DNA of 64,000 nucleotides from DATFDN01 sp963830565 (GCA_963830565.1 CAWHMO010000002.1:62001-126000); one strand, 5' to 3'; numbered from the stretch's first letter, positions 27,576-36,217 are shown. Notes: generated by a model from the letters alone, not told the origin. Made by a program: numbers and translations.

Positions 27576-28147
27576 GCCGCCCCCAGGAATGCCGGCCCCA
27601 GCACCAGCACCGCCGTGCCGAGATTGACCATCAGCACGAGCGCCACCCCACGCAGGCGCGACACGCCGAGCCCGTGTCGTGCCACGAACCAATGAAGCCA
27701 TAATGCGTAGCAGCCGATCGCGCCCAAGGTGGCCGCCAACGCCGCGCGATCGGACAAAGGCCCGATCAGCAGGGGCGGAATCACGCTGAGCGCGACGGCG
27801 GCCACCGCCGGGATCGCCCACTGGCACCAGTTGAGGGCAGTGGCGAAGCGCAGCCAGGTCGCGCCGCGACCCCAGAGCCGCGCAACCTCGAACGACAGCA
27901 CCGGCGGCGCGAGCAGGGCACAGAGCGTGGCCAGGAACTGCGCCGCGCCCGCCCGCCCGGCGCCCTGGACCATCATCAACGCGCCGCCCACCAGCGGGAA
28001 GGCAATCAGCGGGGCAAGGCTGGCCAGGAACGCCTGCCGCGTTGCGCTGAACCGAGCCAGCCCGTCGGCACGGCCAAACGCGACCCGCATGATCCCCACC
28101 AGGATGTTCGGTGCTCCGGCGCGCCGCATTCGCATGATGAACTTCAT
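27566..28147 (-). CDS. Uncharacterised membrane protein, co-translated with dapE
   Basis: A 193-residue protein with five predicted helices, for example 'FLASLAPLIAFPLVGGALMM', 'WAIPAVAAVALSVIPPLLI' and 'LMVNLGTAVLVLGPAFLG'. A short basic N-terminus ends in 'AFGRADGLARFS'. The ATG at 28147 overlaps the dapE stop (ATGA). The overlap ties it to lysine/peptidoglycan precursor synthesis by expression, but nothing shows a biochemical link. Its partner downstream is a paralogue. Possibly a two-subunit membrane complex; function unknown. Confidence 0.7.
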   Translation of the reverse strand: MKFIMRMRRAGAPNILVGIMRVAFGRADGLARFSATRQAFLASLAPLIAFPLVGGALMMVQGAGRAGAAQFLATLCALLAPPVLSFEVARLWGRGATWLRFATALNWCQWAIPAVAAVALSVIPPLLIGPLSDRAALAATLGAIGCYALWLHWFVARHGLGVSRLRGVALVLMVNLGTAVLVLGPAFLGAAWR

Positions 28148-29280
28148 GATAGAAAGGCGTCGAGCACGGCGCGGTACGCGCGCGTAAGCGCGCGCAGCTC
28201 GTCTACCGGCACGCACTCGTCCACCTGATGCATGCTGGACCCGACCAGCCCGAACTCCGCCACCGCGCAGTGCCGGGCGATGAAGCGCGCGTCCGAGGTG
28301 CCCCCGCCAGTGTCAAGCACCGGTTCCACCCCGGTCGCCGTCGCCACCGCCGCGCGCAACCGATCGACCATCGGACCGGGCTGGGTCAGGAACGCCTCTC
28401 CGCTAACCGACACGTCAAGCTCGAAGCGCTCGGCGTGCTGGGCCAGCACGGCGCGCAGCCAAGCCTCGAGCGCGGCGCCGGTATGACCGTCGTTGAAACG
28501 GATGTTCAGCGCCGCCCGCGCGGCGGCCGGGATCACGTTGCTCGCCTTGTTGCCGACGTCGATGCTGGTCAATTGCAGCGACGAAGGCTCGAAGAACTCG
28601 GTGCCGGCGTCAAGCGGGGCCGCAATCAGCGCGGCCAGCGCGCGGACCAAGCGATGCACCGGGTTGTCGGCACGCTGTGGGTAGGCGGCGTGGCCCTGAG
28701 TGCCATGCAGCGCCACGCTTGCGTTCAGGCTGCCGCGCCGGCCTATCTTGACGACATCGCCGAGGCGGGCGCGACAGGTGGGCTCGCCCACCAGGCAGAA
28801 ATCCGGCACCTGCCCGTGCGAGGCCATCCACTCCAGCACGCGCACCGTGCCGTCGAGCGCCGGACCTTCCTCGTCGCCGGTGATGAGCAGGCTGATCGAA
28901 CCCCGGACAGCCTTCTGTCCTGGGGGCTGGGCGCAGGCAGCAACGAACGCGGCGATCGCGCCCTTCATGTCGCAGGCACCGCGTCCGTACAGCACGCCGT
29001 CATGCACGTCGGCGCCGAACGGGTCGCCGCGCCAGGCCGCCACGTCGCCCGCCGGCACCACATCGGTATGGCCGGCGAAGCAGAGATGCGGCCCGGCGTC
29101 GCCGCGCCGTGCGAACAGGTTCGGGGTGTTGCCGAAGCGCAGATGTCGGACCGTGAAACCCAGCCGCTCCAGCACGGCGGCGAGCACCTCCTGCGCGCCG
29201 GCGTCGGCCGGCGTCACCGAGGCGCAGCGGATCAGCGCCTGAGCGAGCGCCAGCGGGTCATCGGCAGAGGCGCCACGCAC
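28144..29280 (-). CDS. dapE: Succinyl-diaminopimelate desuccinylase
   Basis: Removes succinate from N-succinyl-LL-diaminopimelate in the succinylase branch of lysine synthesis. 378 residues, a normal length. The two-zinc M20 motifs are complete: 'FAGHTDVVPAGD' near residue 66 (His and catalytic Asp), 'GRGACDMKGAIAAFV' near 97 (bridging Asp), 'ITGDEEGPALDGT' near 133 (catalytic Glu pair), 'VGEPTC' near 162, and the last His in 'FGLVGSSMHQVDE' near 350. The start is GTG at 29280, two bases after the dapD stop. The frame stays open upstream through dapD, but that stretch is not homologous. Second gene of the operon. Confidence 0.95.
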   Translation of the reverse strand: MRGASADDPLALAQALIRCASVTPADAGAQEVLAAVLERLGFTVRHLRFGNTPNLFARRGDAGPHLCFAGHTDVVPAGDVAAWRGDPFGADVHDGVLYGRGACDMKGAIAAFVAACAQPPGQKAVRGSISLLITGDEEGPALDGTVRVLEWMASHGQVPDFCLVGEPTCRARLGDVVKIGRRGSLNASVALHGTQGHAAYPQRADNPVHRLVRALAALIAAPLDAGTEFFEPSSLQLTSIDVGNKASNVIPAAARAALNIRFNDGHTGAALEAWLRAVLAQHAERFELDVSVSGEAFLTQPGPMVDRLRAAVATATGVEPVLDTGGGTSDARFIARHCAVAEFGLVGSSMHQVDECVPVDELRALTRAYRAVLDAFLS

Positions 29281-29282
29281 GT

Positions 29283-30122
29283 TCAATCGCGGAGCAGCTC
29301 GTTGATCGAGGTCTTGGCACGGGTCTGCGCATCGACACGCTTGACGATCACCGCGCAATAAAGCCCCGGGCCGGGCGTGCCGTCGGGCAAATTCCGCCCC
29401 GGCAGCGAGCCCGGCACGACGACCGAGTAGGCCGGTATGCGGCCGATATGCACCTCGCCGGTCGCGCGATCCACAACCTTGGTCGAGGCGCCGATGAAGG
29501 TCCCCATGGCCAGCACGGCGCCGCGCTCGATGATGACGCCCTCGGCGACCTCTGAGCGGGCACCAACGAAGCAATCGTCCTCGATCACCACCGGATTGGC
29601 CTGCAACGGCTCCAGCACGCCGCCGATGCCGACGCCCCCAGAGATGTGGCAGTTGGCGCCGACCTGCGCGCAGCTGCCAACCGTAGACCAGGTGTCGATC
29701 ATGGTGTTGCGATCGACATAGGCGCCGGCGTTGACGAAGCAGGGCATCAGCACGACCCCCGGCGCGATATAGGCGGAGCGGCGGACCACGGCGCCCGGCA
29801 CCGCGCGGAAACCGGCCTCGCGGAAGCGGTTGGCCCCCCAGCCGGCGAATTTCATGGGCACCTTGTCATAGGCATCCGCGCCACCGGGCCCGTGCATCGG
29901 TGCCGAGTCGGTCAGACGGAAGGACAGCAGCACCGCTTTCTTGAGCCACTGGTTGACGCGCCAGCCCTCGGCGGAGAGTTCGGCGACCCGCGCGATGCCC
30001 GCATCCAGCGCATCCAGCGCCGCTTCGACGGCATCGCGCGCCTGGCCGCCACTCTGCGGCGACAGCGTCTCGCGCCTCTCCCACAGATCCTCGATCGCGT
30101 GCTCAAGCGCGTGCCCGCCCAT
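29283..30122 (-). CDS. dapD: Tetrahydrodipicolinate N-succinyltransferase
   Basis: Adds succinyl from succinyl-CoA to tetrahydrodipicolinate, the committed step of the succinylase branch. 279 residues. ATG 30122 follows AGGAGAAGG. The N-terminal helical domain ('EGWRVNQWLKKAVLLSFRL') precedes a left-handed beta-helix with hexapeptide repeats: 'APGVVLMPCFVNAGAYVDRN', 'TWSTVGSCAQVGANCHISGG' and 'EDDCFVGARSEVAEGVIIER'. These blocks are the DapD signature. First gene of the dapD-dapE-membrane-pair operon. Divergent from the diguanylate cyclase gene, 134 bp away. Confidence 0.96.
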   Translation of the reverse strand: MGGHALEHAIEDLWERRETLSPQSGGQARDAVEAALDALDAGIARVAELSAEGWRVNQWLKKAVLLSFRLTDSAPMHGPGGADAYDKVPMKFAGWGANRFREAGFRAVPGAVVRRSAYIAPGVVLMPCFVNAGAYVDRNTMIDTWSTVGSCAQVGANCHISGGVGIGGVLEPLQANPVVIEDDCFVGARSEVAEGVIIERGAVLAMGTFIGASTKVVDRATGEVHIGRIPAYSVVVPGSLPGRNLPDGTPGPGLYCAVIVKRVDAQTRAKTSINELLRD

Positions 30123-30256
30123 GCGTCCTTCTCCTGGTTCGCGGAGGACCATGCGCAGGCATGACACGCCTGTCAACGCGACGTTGCGAGATCGGAAACA
30201 ATTCCTTAGCTCCTCCTGGGTCAAAACCCGTTCTTGCACAGAGGGACGAGCAAGGG

Positions 30257-31654
30257 ATGGACGACCTGCACGCCGCCGAGGGAGCCTCGCGCCTTGGTCC
30301 CGCCGGGTGGTTCGCGGGGCCGCTGCGCGGCGTGCTGCTGGAAGGTCGGCAGCGCTGGCGCGACCTGGTGACGCTGGCCGCGGACTTCGCGTTCGAGACG
30401 GACGCGCGCGGCTGCTTCAGCTTTGTCATGCCTGACCCGGCGCTCGGCTGGTCGGTTGCGTCACTGCTCAACCGGCCGGCCGCTACGCTTCTCGCCGATC
30501 CGGCCGGCGCAGCCGCCCGCGACCCGTTCGCGCCAGCCGGCCCCGTGCGGCGCCAGCGGATCTGGCTCCGCCGGGGCGATGGCGGGGTCTCGTGCGTCCT
30601 GCTCTCGGCGGCGCCGCTATTCGACCGTCATGGCCGGGTAATCGGCGCGCGGGGCATCGGGACCGATATCACCGACCAGGACGGACAGGACGGGCGGATC
30701 GCCGCCGCGTTGCGGCGCGGCGAGGTGATAGACCACATCCTCTGGCGGATGCGCCAGGAGGTCATGGCCCCGCGCATGATGCGCGCGGCGCTGGAGGCAA
30801 TGGCCAACGCCCTGGGCGCCGACGGCGCGGCGGTGGTGAGCCTGGTGGAGGGCACTCCCGCCGTGCTGCACGAGATCGGGACCAGGGCGCAGGACGTGCT
30901 CGGTGCGGCCGGTGCTCTGTTGGAGGCGGCGGACCCGCTCGGGAGCGCACTGGCGAGCACCGATGCCCGGCCGCTGCTGGCATCGGCCTGTCGCACCCGC
31001 TTTGGCGACCTCGCCGGCATTGTCCTCTGGCGTGCGACGGGCGCCCGCGCCTGGGACCAGGACGACCTGGATCTGGCCAGCGCGGCGGCCAGCATCGTTC
31101 GCGTGGTGCTGGAGCATGAAGCAATCCAGCGGGAGATGGCGAGCCATGCGCTGACCGATCCGCTCACCGGACTGCTCAACCGCCGCGCCTTCCTCGCGGA
31201 GCTGCCGCGCCACATCGACCGGCTGGATCGCGAGGGGCTTCCCGGCACGCTGATGTTCGCAGACCTCGACAATTTCAAGCCCGTCAATGACCGCCTGGGT
31301 CACGAGGTGGGCGATCACCTGCTGCGCCACGGGGCGGAGCTGCTGCGCCGAACCTTTCGGCCCACCGACCTCGTTGCCCGGCTTGGCGGGGACGAGTTCG
31401 CGATCTGGCTGAACGGAGCCGATCACATGACCGCCGCCGAGCGCGCCGAGCAGTTGCGCGTGGAGGCGCCGCGGGCATTCGCGGAGCTGACGGACAGCAC
31501 GAGTGCCGTCGCGTTCTCGATCGGCATCGCCACCCGCCAACCCGGCGGCGGCGAGGAAATCGACGAACTGATGCGCCGCGCCGGCCTTGCGATGCACGAG
31601 GTCAAGCGCGCCGGGCGCGGGCATTGGCGCGTGTCGCACCTGAACCCGGCGTGA
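30257..31654 (+). CDS. Diguanylate cyclase with N-terminal PAS/GAF-like sensor regions
   Basis: Makes cyclic di-GMP from GTP. 465 residues, no membrane helices, so cytoplasmic. Residues 35-140 look like a PAS fold ('FAFETDARGCFSFV', ending 'ARGIGTDITDQDGQ'). Residues 155-285 look like a GAF domain ('MMRAALEAMANALGADGAAV'). From about 300 a GGDEF domain begins 'DPLTGLLNRRAFLAELP', with metal-binding 'MFADLDNFKPVNDRLGHEVG' and the catalytic 'LGGDEFAIW' near 378. The product-inhibition I-site RxxD is present as 'RPTD' five residues before GGDEF. So an active, feedback-controlled cyclase is predicted. The signal it senses is unknown; a role with the nearby motAB is plausible but unproved. Confidence 0.92.
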   Translation: MDDLHAAEGASRLGPAGWFAGPLRGVLLEGRQRWRDLVTLAADFAFETDARGCFSFVMPDPALGWSVASLLNRPAATLLADPAGAAARDPFAPAGPVRRQRIWLRRGDGGVSCVLLSAAPLFDRHGRVIGARGIGTDITDQDGQDGRIAAALRRGEVIDHILWRMRQEVMAPRMMRAALEAMANALGADGAAVVSLVEGTPAVLHEIGTRAQDVLGAAGALLEAADPLGSALASTDARPLLASACRTRFGDLAGIVLWRATGARAWDQDDLDLASAAASIVRVVLEHEAIQREMASHALTDPLTGLLNRRAFLAELPRHIDRLDREGLPGTLMFADLDNFKPVNDRLGHEVGDHLLRHGAELLRRTFRPTDLVARLGGDEFAIWLNGADHMTAAERAEQLRVEAPRAFAELTDSTSAVAFSIGIATRQPGGGEEIDELMRRAGLAMHEVKRAGRGHWRVSHLNPA

Positions 31655-31715
31655 CCGGACCGCCATCGGCAGCTCGAGTTTCGGCGCCGGACAGGAAGTT
31701 GGCTACCCGGCTCGG

Positions 31716-32483
31716 CTACCCCGCCGCGCCGCCATCGATCGTCAGGATCGTGCCGGAGGTGTAGCCCGATGCGGGACTGGCCAGGAACGCCACCGCGTTG
31801 CCGATCTCCTCGGGCGTGGCGGCGCGGCCGAAGGGCATGCCGGAGAGCAGCTCCCGCCACCGCTCGGGATCACCCAACTCCTTGGCGGCGCGGTCGCGCT
31901 GGAGCATCACCAGCCGGTCGGTCGCGACCGGGCCGGGGTTGATCCCCACCACTCGCACTCCATCCCGTGGCGCCTGACGGCCGAGCGCGCGGGTGAGCCC
32001 CATGAGCGCGGCGTTGCCGGCCGCGCCGGCGATGTAGCCGGGCGGGAACTTCTCGCCAGCGGCGCCGATCACGTTGACGATCACCCCCGCCCGGCGTGCC
32101 GCCATGTGCGGATAGACGGCGCGGCAGAACGAGATAAATCCGAAAACCTTCAGATCCCAGGCGCGGCGCAGCGTCTCGTCGCCGACCGACACCACATCGC
32201 CGGGCGGGATGGCCCCGGCATTGTTCACCAGGATGTCGATCTCGCCCGCCTGCTCAGCGACGCGCCGTACCGCCGCGTCGGAAGACAGGTCGGCCGGGAT
32301 CACCCGCACCGTGACCTGCCGGCGCGCGCGGATCGCTCCGGCCGCGTCCTCCAGCATCGCCGGGTCGCGCGCGACGAGAGTGACATCGCAGCCCTCCTCG
32401 GCCAGCACCATCGCAGCCGCCCGGCCGATCCCCTTCGATCCGCCAGTGATCAGGGCACGCTTGCCCGCGAGCTTCAGGTCCAT
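31716..32483 (-). CDS. Short-chain dehydrogenase/reductase with atypical active site
   Basis: A 255-residue classical-length SDR. The cofactor motif 'ITGGSKGIGRAAAMVL' (TGxxxGIG) is near residue 13 and 'LVNNAGAIPPGD' (NNAG) near 86. At the catalytic position, however, 'GYIAGAAGNAALMG' has Tyr without the usual Lys four residues later, and the expected Ser is replaced in 'NVIGAAGEKF'. The rest, including 'GINPGPVATDR' and the C-terminal 'SGTILTIDGG', is normal. It may belong to a subfamily with 'AGNAAL' in place of 'SASKAAL'. Its activity as a standard dehydrogenase is uncertain. It starts one base after the upstream hydrolase gene. Confidence 0.85.
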   Translation of the reverse strand: MDLKLAGKRALITGGSKGIGRAAAMVLAEEGCDVTLVARDPAMLEDAAGAIRARRQVTVRVIPADLSSDAAVRRVAEQAGEIDILVNNAGAIPPGDVVSVGDETLRRAWDLKVFGFISFCRAVYPHMAARRAGVIVNVIGAAGEKFPPGYIAGAAGNAALMGLTRALGRQAPRDGVRVVGINPGPVATDRLVMLQRDRAAKELGDPERWRELLSGMPFGRAATPEEIGNAVAFLASPASGYTSGTILTIDGGAAG

Positions 32484-32484
32484 G

Positions 32485-33228
32485 CTACGCCGCCTCCCGC
32501 AATCCTTGTTGATAGGCCCGGCATGCCTCGCCGAAGGCCCGGAACAGAACCAGGCTCGCTGGATCGTCCAGATACCCCCATTCGGGGTGCCACTGCACGC
32601 CGTAGGCGAAGCCCCGCGCGTGCCCGACCCGCACCGCCTCGATCGTACCGTCGGGCGCCACCGCCTCGATGACGAGGTCGGGAGCCGGGCGGTCGATCGC
32701 CTGTCCGTGCAGGGAGTTCACGGTGATCTCCGTCGCACCGAGAATGCGGGCGAGCCTTCCCGACAAGCGAACCGGGTGCTTCGGCCCGTAGCGGCGTTCA
32801 AGCGGCCCCTCCCCGCCCCGGTGGTCCTGCCGGCCGGGCAAGTCGTGCAGCTTCTGATGCAGCGTGCCGCCCAGGGCCACATTAAGTTCCTGGATGCCGC
32901 GGCAGATCGCGAGGACTGGCAAGCCCTTGGCGATCGCGGCGCGGATCAGCGGCAGCGTGGTCGAGTCGCGCGCCTTGTCGTGCAGGTCCGGCGTGAGACT
33001 CCCGCCGCCGGCGTAGTGGTCGGGGTGCACGTTGCTCGGGCTGCCGGGGATCAGCAGCCCGTCCACCCGGTCGAGGATTGCGAGCTGGGCCTCCCCGGCC
33101 GGCGGGATCATGATCGGAACCGCGCCGGCACCCCCCTCCACCGCGGCGGCGTAGCGCGCCGGCGTCTCGTGCCACAAATGCCCGTTGCGCATGCGCGCGC
33201 AGGCGGGAATGCCGACGACCAAAGTCAT
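32485..33228 (-). CDS. Gamma-glutamyl-gamma-aminobutyrate hydrolase-like protein (class I amidotransferase fold)
   Basis: A 247-residue peptidase C26/PuuD-like enzyme, expected to cleave a gamma-glutamyl amide. The nucleophile Cys is in 'PVLAICRGIQELNVALGG' near residue 112, and His-Glu in 'YGVQWHPEWG' near 218. 'DGLLIPGSPSNVHPDHY' near 55 is also typical of the PuuD group. ATG 33228 is chosen; the frame opens upstream in the copied sequence at 33229-33308. The family acts in putrescine use, which agrees loosely with the ureohydrolase at the window's left end, but the two are 33 kb apart. It forms a unit with the SDR. Confidence 0.88.
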   Translation of the reverse strand: MTLVVGIPACARMRNGHLWHETPARYAAAVEGGAGAVPIMIPPAGEAQLAILDRVDGLLIPGSPSNVHPDHYAGGGSLTPDLHDKARDSTTLPLIRAAIAKGLPVLAICRGIQELNVALGGTLHQKLHDLPGRQDHRGGEGPLERRYGPKHPVRLSGRLARILGATEITVNSLHGQAIDRPAPDLVIEAVAPDGTIEAVRVGHARGFAYGVQWHPEWGYLDDPASLVLFRAFGEACRAYQQGLREAA

Positions 33229-33310
33229 TCCGAACGAACCATCCTTATTGCGCTCGATATGGGATATGGGCACTCGCGGCAGCGATCGGCAACGACCATT
33301 CCCGCAACCC
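33215..33310. repeat. Left copy of a direct repeat flanking a small membrane-protein gene
   Basis: This stretch matches 33921-34017 at roughly three bases in four, with an identical 36 bp core (33273-33308 equals 33980-34015). The right copy is the 3' end of the Bcr/CflA efflux gene, so the left copy is a displaced duplicate of that gene end, lying upstream of the C26-type hydrolase. The two copies are in the same orientation about 707 bp apart and enclose one unrelated gene. Confidence 0.75.
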
Positions 33311-33385
33311 CGGCCGGCTCAGGCGTCCAAGGCCCATCGGGCGGCATTGCGGACGAATGCGTCCCCGGCAGGTAAGGTACGCACC

Positions 33386-33906
33386 ATGGCTGACCAGCTT
33401 CGCGAGTGGCACGATTTCTACATCCTGATCGGGACGGCCTCGGCGACGCTCATCGGGCTCATGTTCGTCGCCGCTTCGGTGGGCGCGAGCTACTTCAATG
33501 CCGACCGCGAGATCCCGCTGCGGTCCCTCCTGACCCCGACGGTGGTGCACTTCAGTGTCATCCTGATGAGCTGCCTGATGAGCATGGCGCCATCGCTGAC
33601 ACGCGGTTCTCTCGGTGCCCTCCTGGCAATTGGCGGTGCTGTCGGGATTGGTCATGCCTGCAGGGTCTGGCTGAGAATGCGTCGGCGCGGCATGACCCGG
33701 AAGTTCGATCTGGCCGACCGATGTTGTTATATCCTTATACCCATAACTACGTATCTCGCGCTGACCGCGACCGGCATCATGCTACCATGCGACCCGTTCT
33801 GGGCCTCGACATGCTGGCAGCTACGTTCGCGGTGCTCCTGCTGCTGGGCATTCGCAACGCCTGGGACATGACCCTATGGATCGTGCTGAACTCACCAGGG
33901 CGGTAG
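33386..33906 (+). pseudogene. Small membrane protein of unknown function, frameshifted near its end
   Basis: From ATG 33386 the frame encodes 'MADQLREWHDFYILIGTASA', then helices 'LIGLMFVAASVGASY', 'VVHFSVILMSCLMSM', 'LGALLAIGGAVGIGHA' and 'CYILIPITTYLALTATGIM'. Near 33785 a base appears to be missing: the frame ends in Cys/Arg-rich sequence at 33871, whereas the neighbouring frame gives a sensible last helix 'GLDMLAATFAVLLLLGIRNA' followed by 'WDMTLWIVLNSPGR' and a stop at 33906. Corrected length is about 173 residues with four or five helices. I know similar small membrane proteins but no function for them. It is on the strand opposite to its neighbours and is flanked by a direct repeat, so it may have been inserted. 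Confidence 0.65.
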
Positions 33907-33920
33907 TGCGCAGCCGGGTT

Positions 33921-34017
33921 GACCATCAACGTCGTTCGGAACGATCCATCCTGGCTGCGGCCGATGCCGGGTATGGGCGCTCGCGGCAGCGATCGGCAAC
34001 GACCATTCCCGCAACGC
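33921..34017. repeat. Right copy of the direct repeat (3' end of the efflux gene)
   Basis: This copy covers the last 25-30 codons and stop of the Bcr/CflA gene, with the 36 bp core at 33980-34015. Its partner at 33215-33310 differs mainly in the part beyond the core. Which copy came first is not certain, but because this one is part of a long gene it is probably the original. Confidence 0.75.
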
Positions 34018-35155
34018 CGACCAGCATCAGGCCAGCCATGCCGCGCGGCGTGCCGTCGGTCAGCACCCCCACCAGCAGCCCGCTGATGGCGCCAAGCACG
34101 AACTGCCCCATGCCCATCAACGCCGAGGCGCTCCCGGCATGGGCGGCGTGGCGCGACAAGGCACCCACCGTCGTGTTCGGGTTCACGAAGCCCTGGCAAC
34201 TCACGAACACGAACAACGGGGGCAGAACGGCGATCAGCCGATGCACCCCGGCCAGCGCAACCGCGAGCAGCGCCGCAGTGGCCGCGAGGTCGATGAGCGT
34301 CACCGCGCGCAGCAGCGCGAAGCCGCCGAACCGGGGCAGCAACCAGGCATTGATCTGCGAACAGGCGATCAGTCCCATGGCGCACGCCCCGAACAGCACG
34401 CCGTATTCGGCCGGGGTGAAGCCGAACCCGTCGATGAATACGGGCGAGGAGCCGCCGAGGTAGGCGAAGAAGCCGAACGTGCCGAAGCCGCCCAATAGTG
34501 CATGGGTGAGGAATCCGCGCTCGCGCACGATATGACTGTACCTTTGGAACTGCTCGGTCGCGCCCAGCCGCACGCGGCGCTCGCGCGGCAGCGTGTCGGG
34601 CAGCGCGAGGCAGACCAGGACCAGGGCGATGGCGCCGTAGCCGGCCATGATCCAGAAAATCCAGCGCCAGGTCGCGAACGCCAGGACGGCGCCGCCGATG
34701 CTGGGCGCCAGGATCGGCGCGGCGCCCATTACCAGCATCAGCCGCGACATCAGCACCGCCGCCTGGTGCCCGTCGGCCAGGTCGCGCACCACGGCGCGCG
34801 GGATCACCATGCTCGCGGCCGCTGCGACGGCGGAGGCGAACCGGAACGCCGACAGCCACAGGATGGATGGCGCGAGCGCGCAGGCGACGCAGGTTCCCGT
34901 GTAGAGCGCCGTCGCGACGATTAGCGGCAGCCGTCGCCCGAGTCGATCCGACAACGTGCCCTGGGTGATCTGCCCCACCGCGAGGCCGGCGAACCAGGCG
35001 GCAAGCGAGTACTGCGCCGAGCCCGCCGGCGCATGGAATGTCGCCTCGATCGCCGGGAAGGCGGGCAGATACATGTCGGTCGAGGCCGGCCCGACCGCCG
35101 TCAGGAAGCCGAGCAGCAGCGGCAGCCAGAAGGGGATGCGCATGGTGGGGGTCAT
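33926..35155 (-). CDS. Bcr/CflA-family multidrug efflux transporter (MFS)
   Basis: A 409-residue inner-membrane proton antiporter with twelve hydrophobic helices. 'STDMYLPAFPAIEATF' near residue 25 and 'QITQGTLSDRLGRRLPLI' near 64 are hallmarks of the Bcr/CflA subgroup, and 'RAVVRDL' near 120 is its motif at the end of helix 4. Later blocks include 'FGFTPAEYGVLFGACAMG' and 'CQGFVNPNTTVGALSRHAAH'. ATG 35155 is chosen because it begins just before helix 1. The last 25 codons are duplicated at 33215-33310. Divergent from the 2-hydroxyacid dehydrogenase, with 90 bp between the starts. Substrates unknown. Confidence 0.92.
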   Translation of the reverse strand: MTPTMRIPFWLPLLLGFLTAVGPASTDMYLPAFPAIEATFHAPAGSAQYSLAAWFAGLAVGQITQGTLSDRLGRRLPLIVATALYTGTCVACALAPSILWLSAFRFASAVAAAASMVIPRAVVRDLADGHQAAVLMSRLMLVMGAAPILAPSIGGAVLAFATWRWIFWIMAGYGAIALVLVCLALPDTLPRERRVRLGATEQFQRYSHIVRERGFLTHALLGGFGTFGFFAYLGGSSPVFIDGFGFTPAEYGVLFGACAMGLIACSQINAWLLPRFGGFALLRAVTLIDLAATAALLAVALAGVHRLIAVLPPLFVFVSCQGFVNPNTTVGALSRHAAHAGSASALMGMGQFVLGAISGLLVGVLTDGTPRGMAGLMLVGVAGMVVADRCRERPYPASAAARMDRSERR

Positions 35156-35245
35156 GACAGACACCGCGGCGCGCGGCCAGGGCATGGTTGGCGTGGACAC
35201 CGGCAGGCGGATACGTTCGAGAAGTAAGGTACCGGGAGGAGAGCA

Positions 35246-36217
35246 ATGGCGTCCAAGATCCTCGTCGTCGACAACCCGCTGAACGCGATGGAGGTGATGC
35301 GGGAACTCGCCCCCGCCGGATTCGAGGTGGTCGGCGCCCGCGCCAATGCGCCGGAGTTCCGTACCGCGCTGACCGATGCGGAGTACCTCGTCGGCTTGGG
35401 CGAGTTCGCGACCGATGACGCGTTCTTCCGCGCCGCGCCCAGGCTCAAGCTCCTGCAGCTTCTCAGCGCCGGCTACGACCGCATCAATGTCGAGGCGGCT
35501 CGCCGCGCCGGCGTGCCGGTGTGCAACAACGGCGGCGCCAACTCGGTTGCGGTCGCCGAGCACGCGCTGATGCTGATGCTCGCGGTCTGCCGGCGGCTGG
35601 CGTGGCAGCACGGCATGGTGGCGTCGGGCCGCTGGCGCGGCAACGACGTTGCCGGCGTGCGGCTGTTCGAGCTGCACGGGCGGACACTGGGGATCATCGG
35701 CCTGGGCACGATCGGCAAGAAGGTGGCGCGGCTGGCGCGCGCGTTCGGGATGGAGGTGCAGTACTACGACATCGCGCGCCTGACCGAGGATCAGGCGGAC
35801 CAGCTCGGCGTCCGCTTCCGGCTGATGGGCGAGCTGCTGCGCAGCTCCGACATCGTGTCCCTGCACGTCCCGCTGACCAAGCTGACGCGGCGCATGATCG
35901 GCGCGGCCGAGCTGCGGCTGATGCAGCCGAGCGCGTATCTGATCAACACCTGCCGCGGCCCCGTCGTGGACGAGCCGGCGCTGCATGAGGCGCTGACCAG
36001 CGGCACCATTGCCGGCGCCGGGCTGGATGTCTTCGACCAGGAGCCGCCGGCCGCGGACAATCCGCTGTTCGGCCTGGACAACGTGGTCCTGACGCCGCAT
36101 TTCGCGGGCCCGACTTGGGACAACCAGTACACCCGCTTCCGCAACGCCTTCGACAACGTGCAGCGGGTGGCACGCGGCGAGCGGCCGCTGTGGATCATTC
36201 CCGAGTTGCGGGGCTGA
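35246..36217 (+). CDS. D-isomer-specific 2-hydroxyacid dehydrogenase
   Basis: A 323-residue NAD(P)-dependent enzyme interconverting 2-keto and D-2-hydroxy acids. GGGAGGAG at 35234 precedes the ATG. The NAD fold 'LGIIGLGTIGKKVARLARAF' starts near residue 150. The catalytic trio is Arg in 'INTCRGPVVDEPAL' near 237, Glu in 'DVFDQEP' near 266, and His in 'VLTPHFAGPTW' near 285. The N-terminal substrate domain has 'LLSAGYDRINVEAARRAGV' near 75. The phosphoglycerate dehydrogenase ACT domain is absent, so serine synthesis is unlikely; a hydroxypyruvate or glyoxylate reductase role is possible. Its 3' end overlaps the convergent glycosyltransferase gene by 23 bp. Confidence 0.92.
   Translation: MASKILVVDNPLNAMEVMRELAPAGFEVVGARANAPEFRTALTDAEYLVGLGEFATDDAFFRAAPRLKLLQLLSAGYDRINVEAARRAGVPVCNNGGANSVAVAEHALMLMLAVCRRLAWQHGMVASGRWRGNDVAGVRLFELHGRTLGIIGLGTIGKKVARLARAFGMEVQYYDIARLTEDQADQLGVRFRLMGELLRSSDIVSLHVPLTKLTRRMIGAAELRLMQPSAYLINTCRGPVVDEPALHEALTSGTIAGAGLDVFDQEPPAADNPLFGLDNVVLTPHFAGPTWDNQYTRFRNAFDNVQRVARGERPLWIIPELRG

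Noticed and set aside
30161..30256. Upstream extension of the diguanylate cyclase
   Set aside because: Ser/Arg-rich without similarity; the ATG at 30257 has a ribosome site (GAGCAAGG) and begins the folded part.
33926..35155. Extension of the efflux gene upstream to 36538
   Set aside because: The open frame continues, but the extra sequence is antisense to the 2-hydroxyacid dehydrogenase; the transporter's first helix starts at the ATG at 35155.
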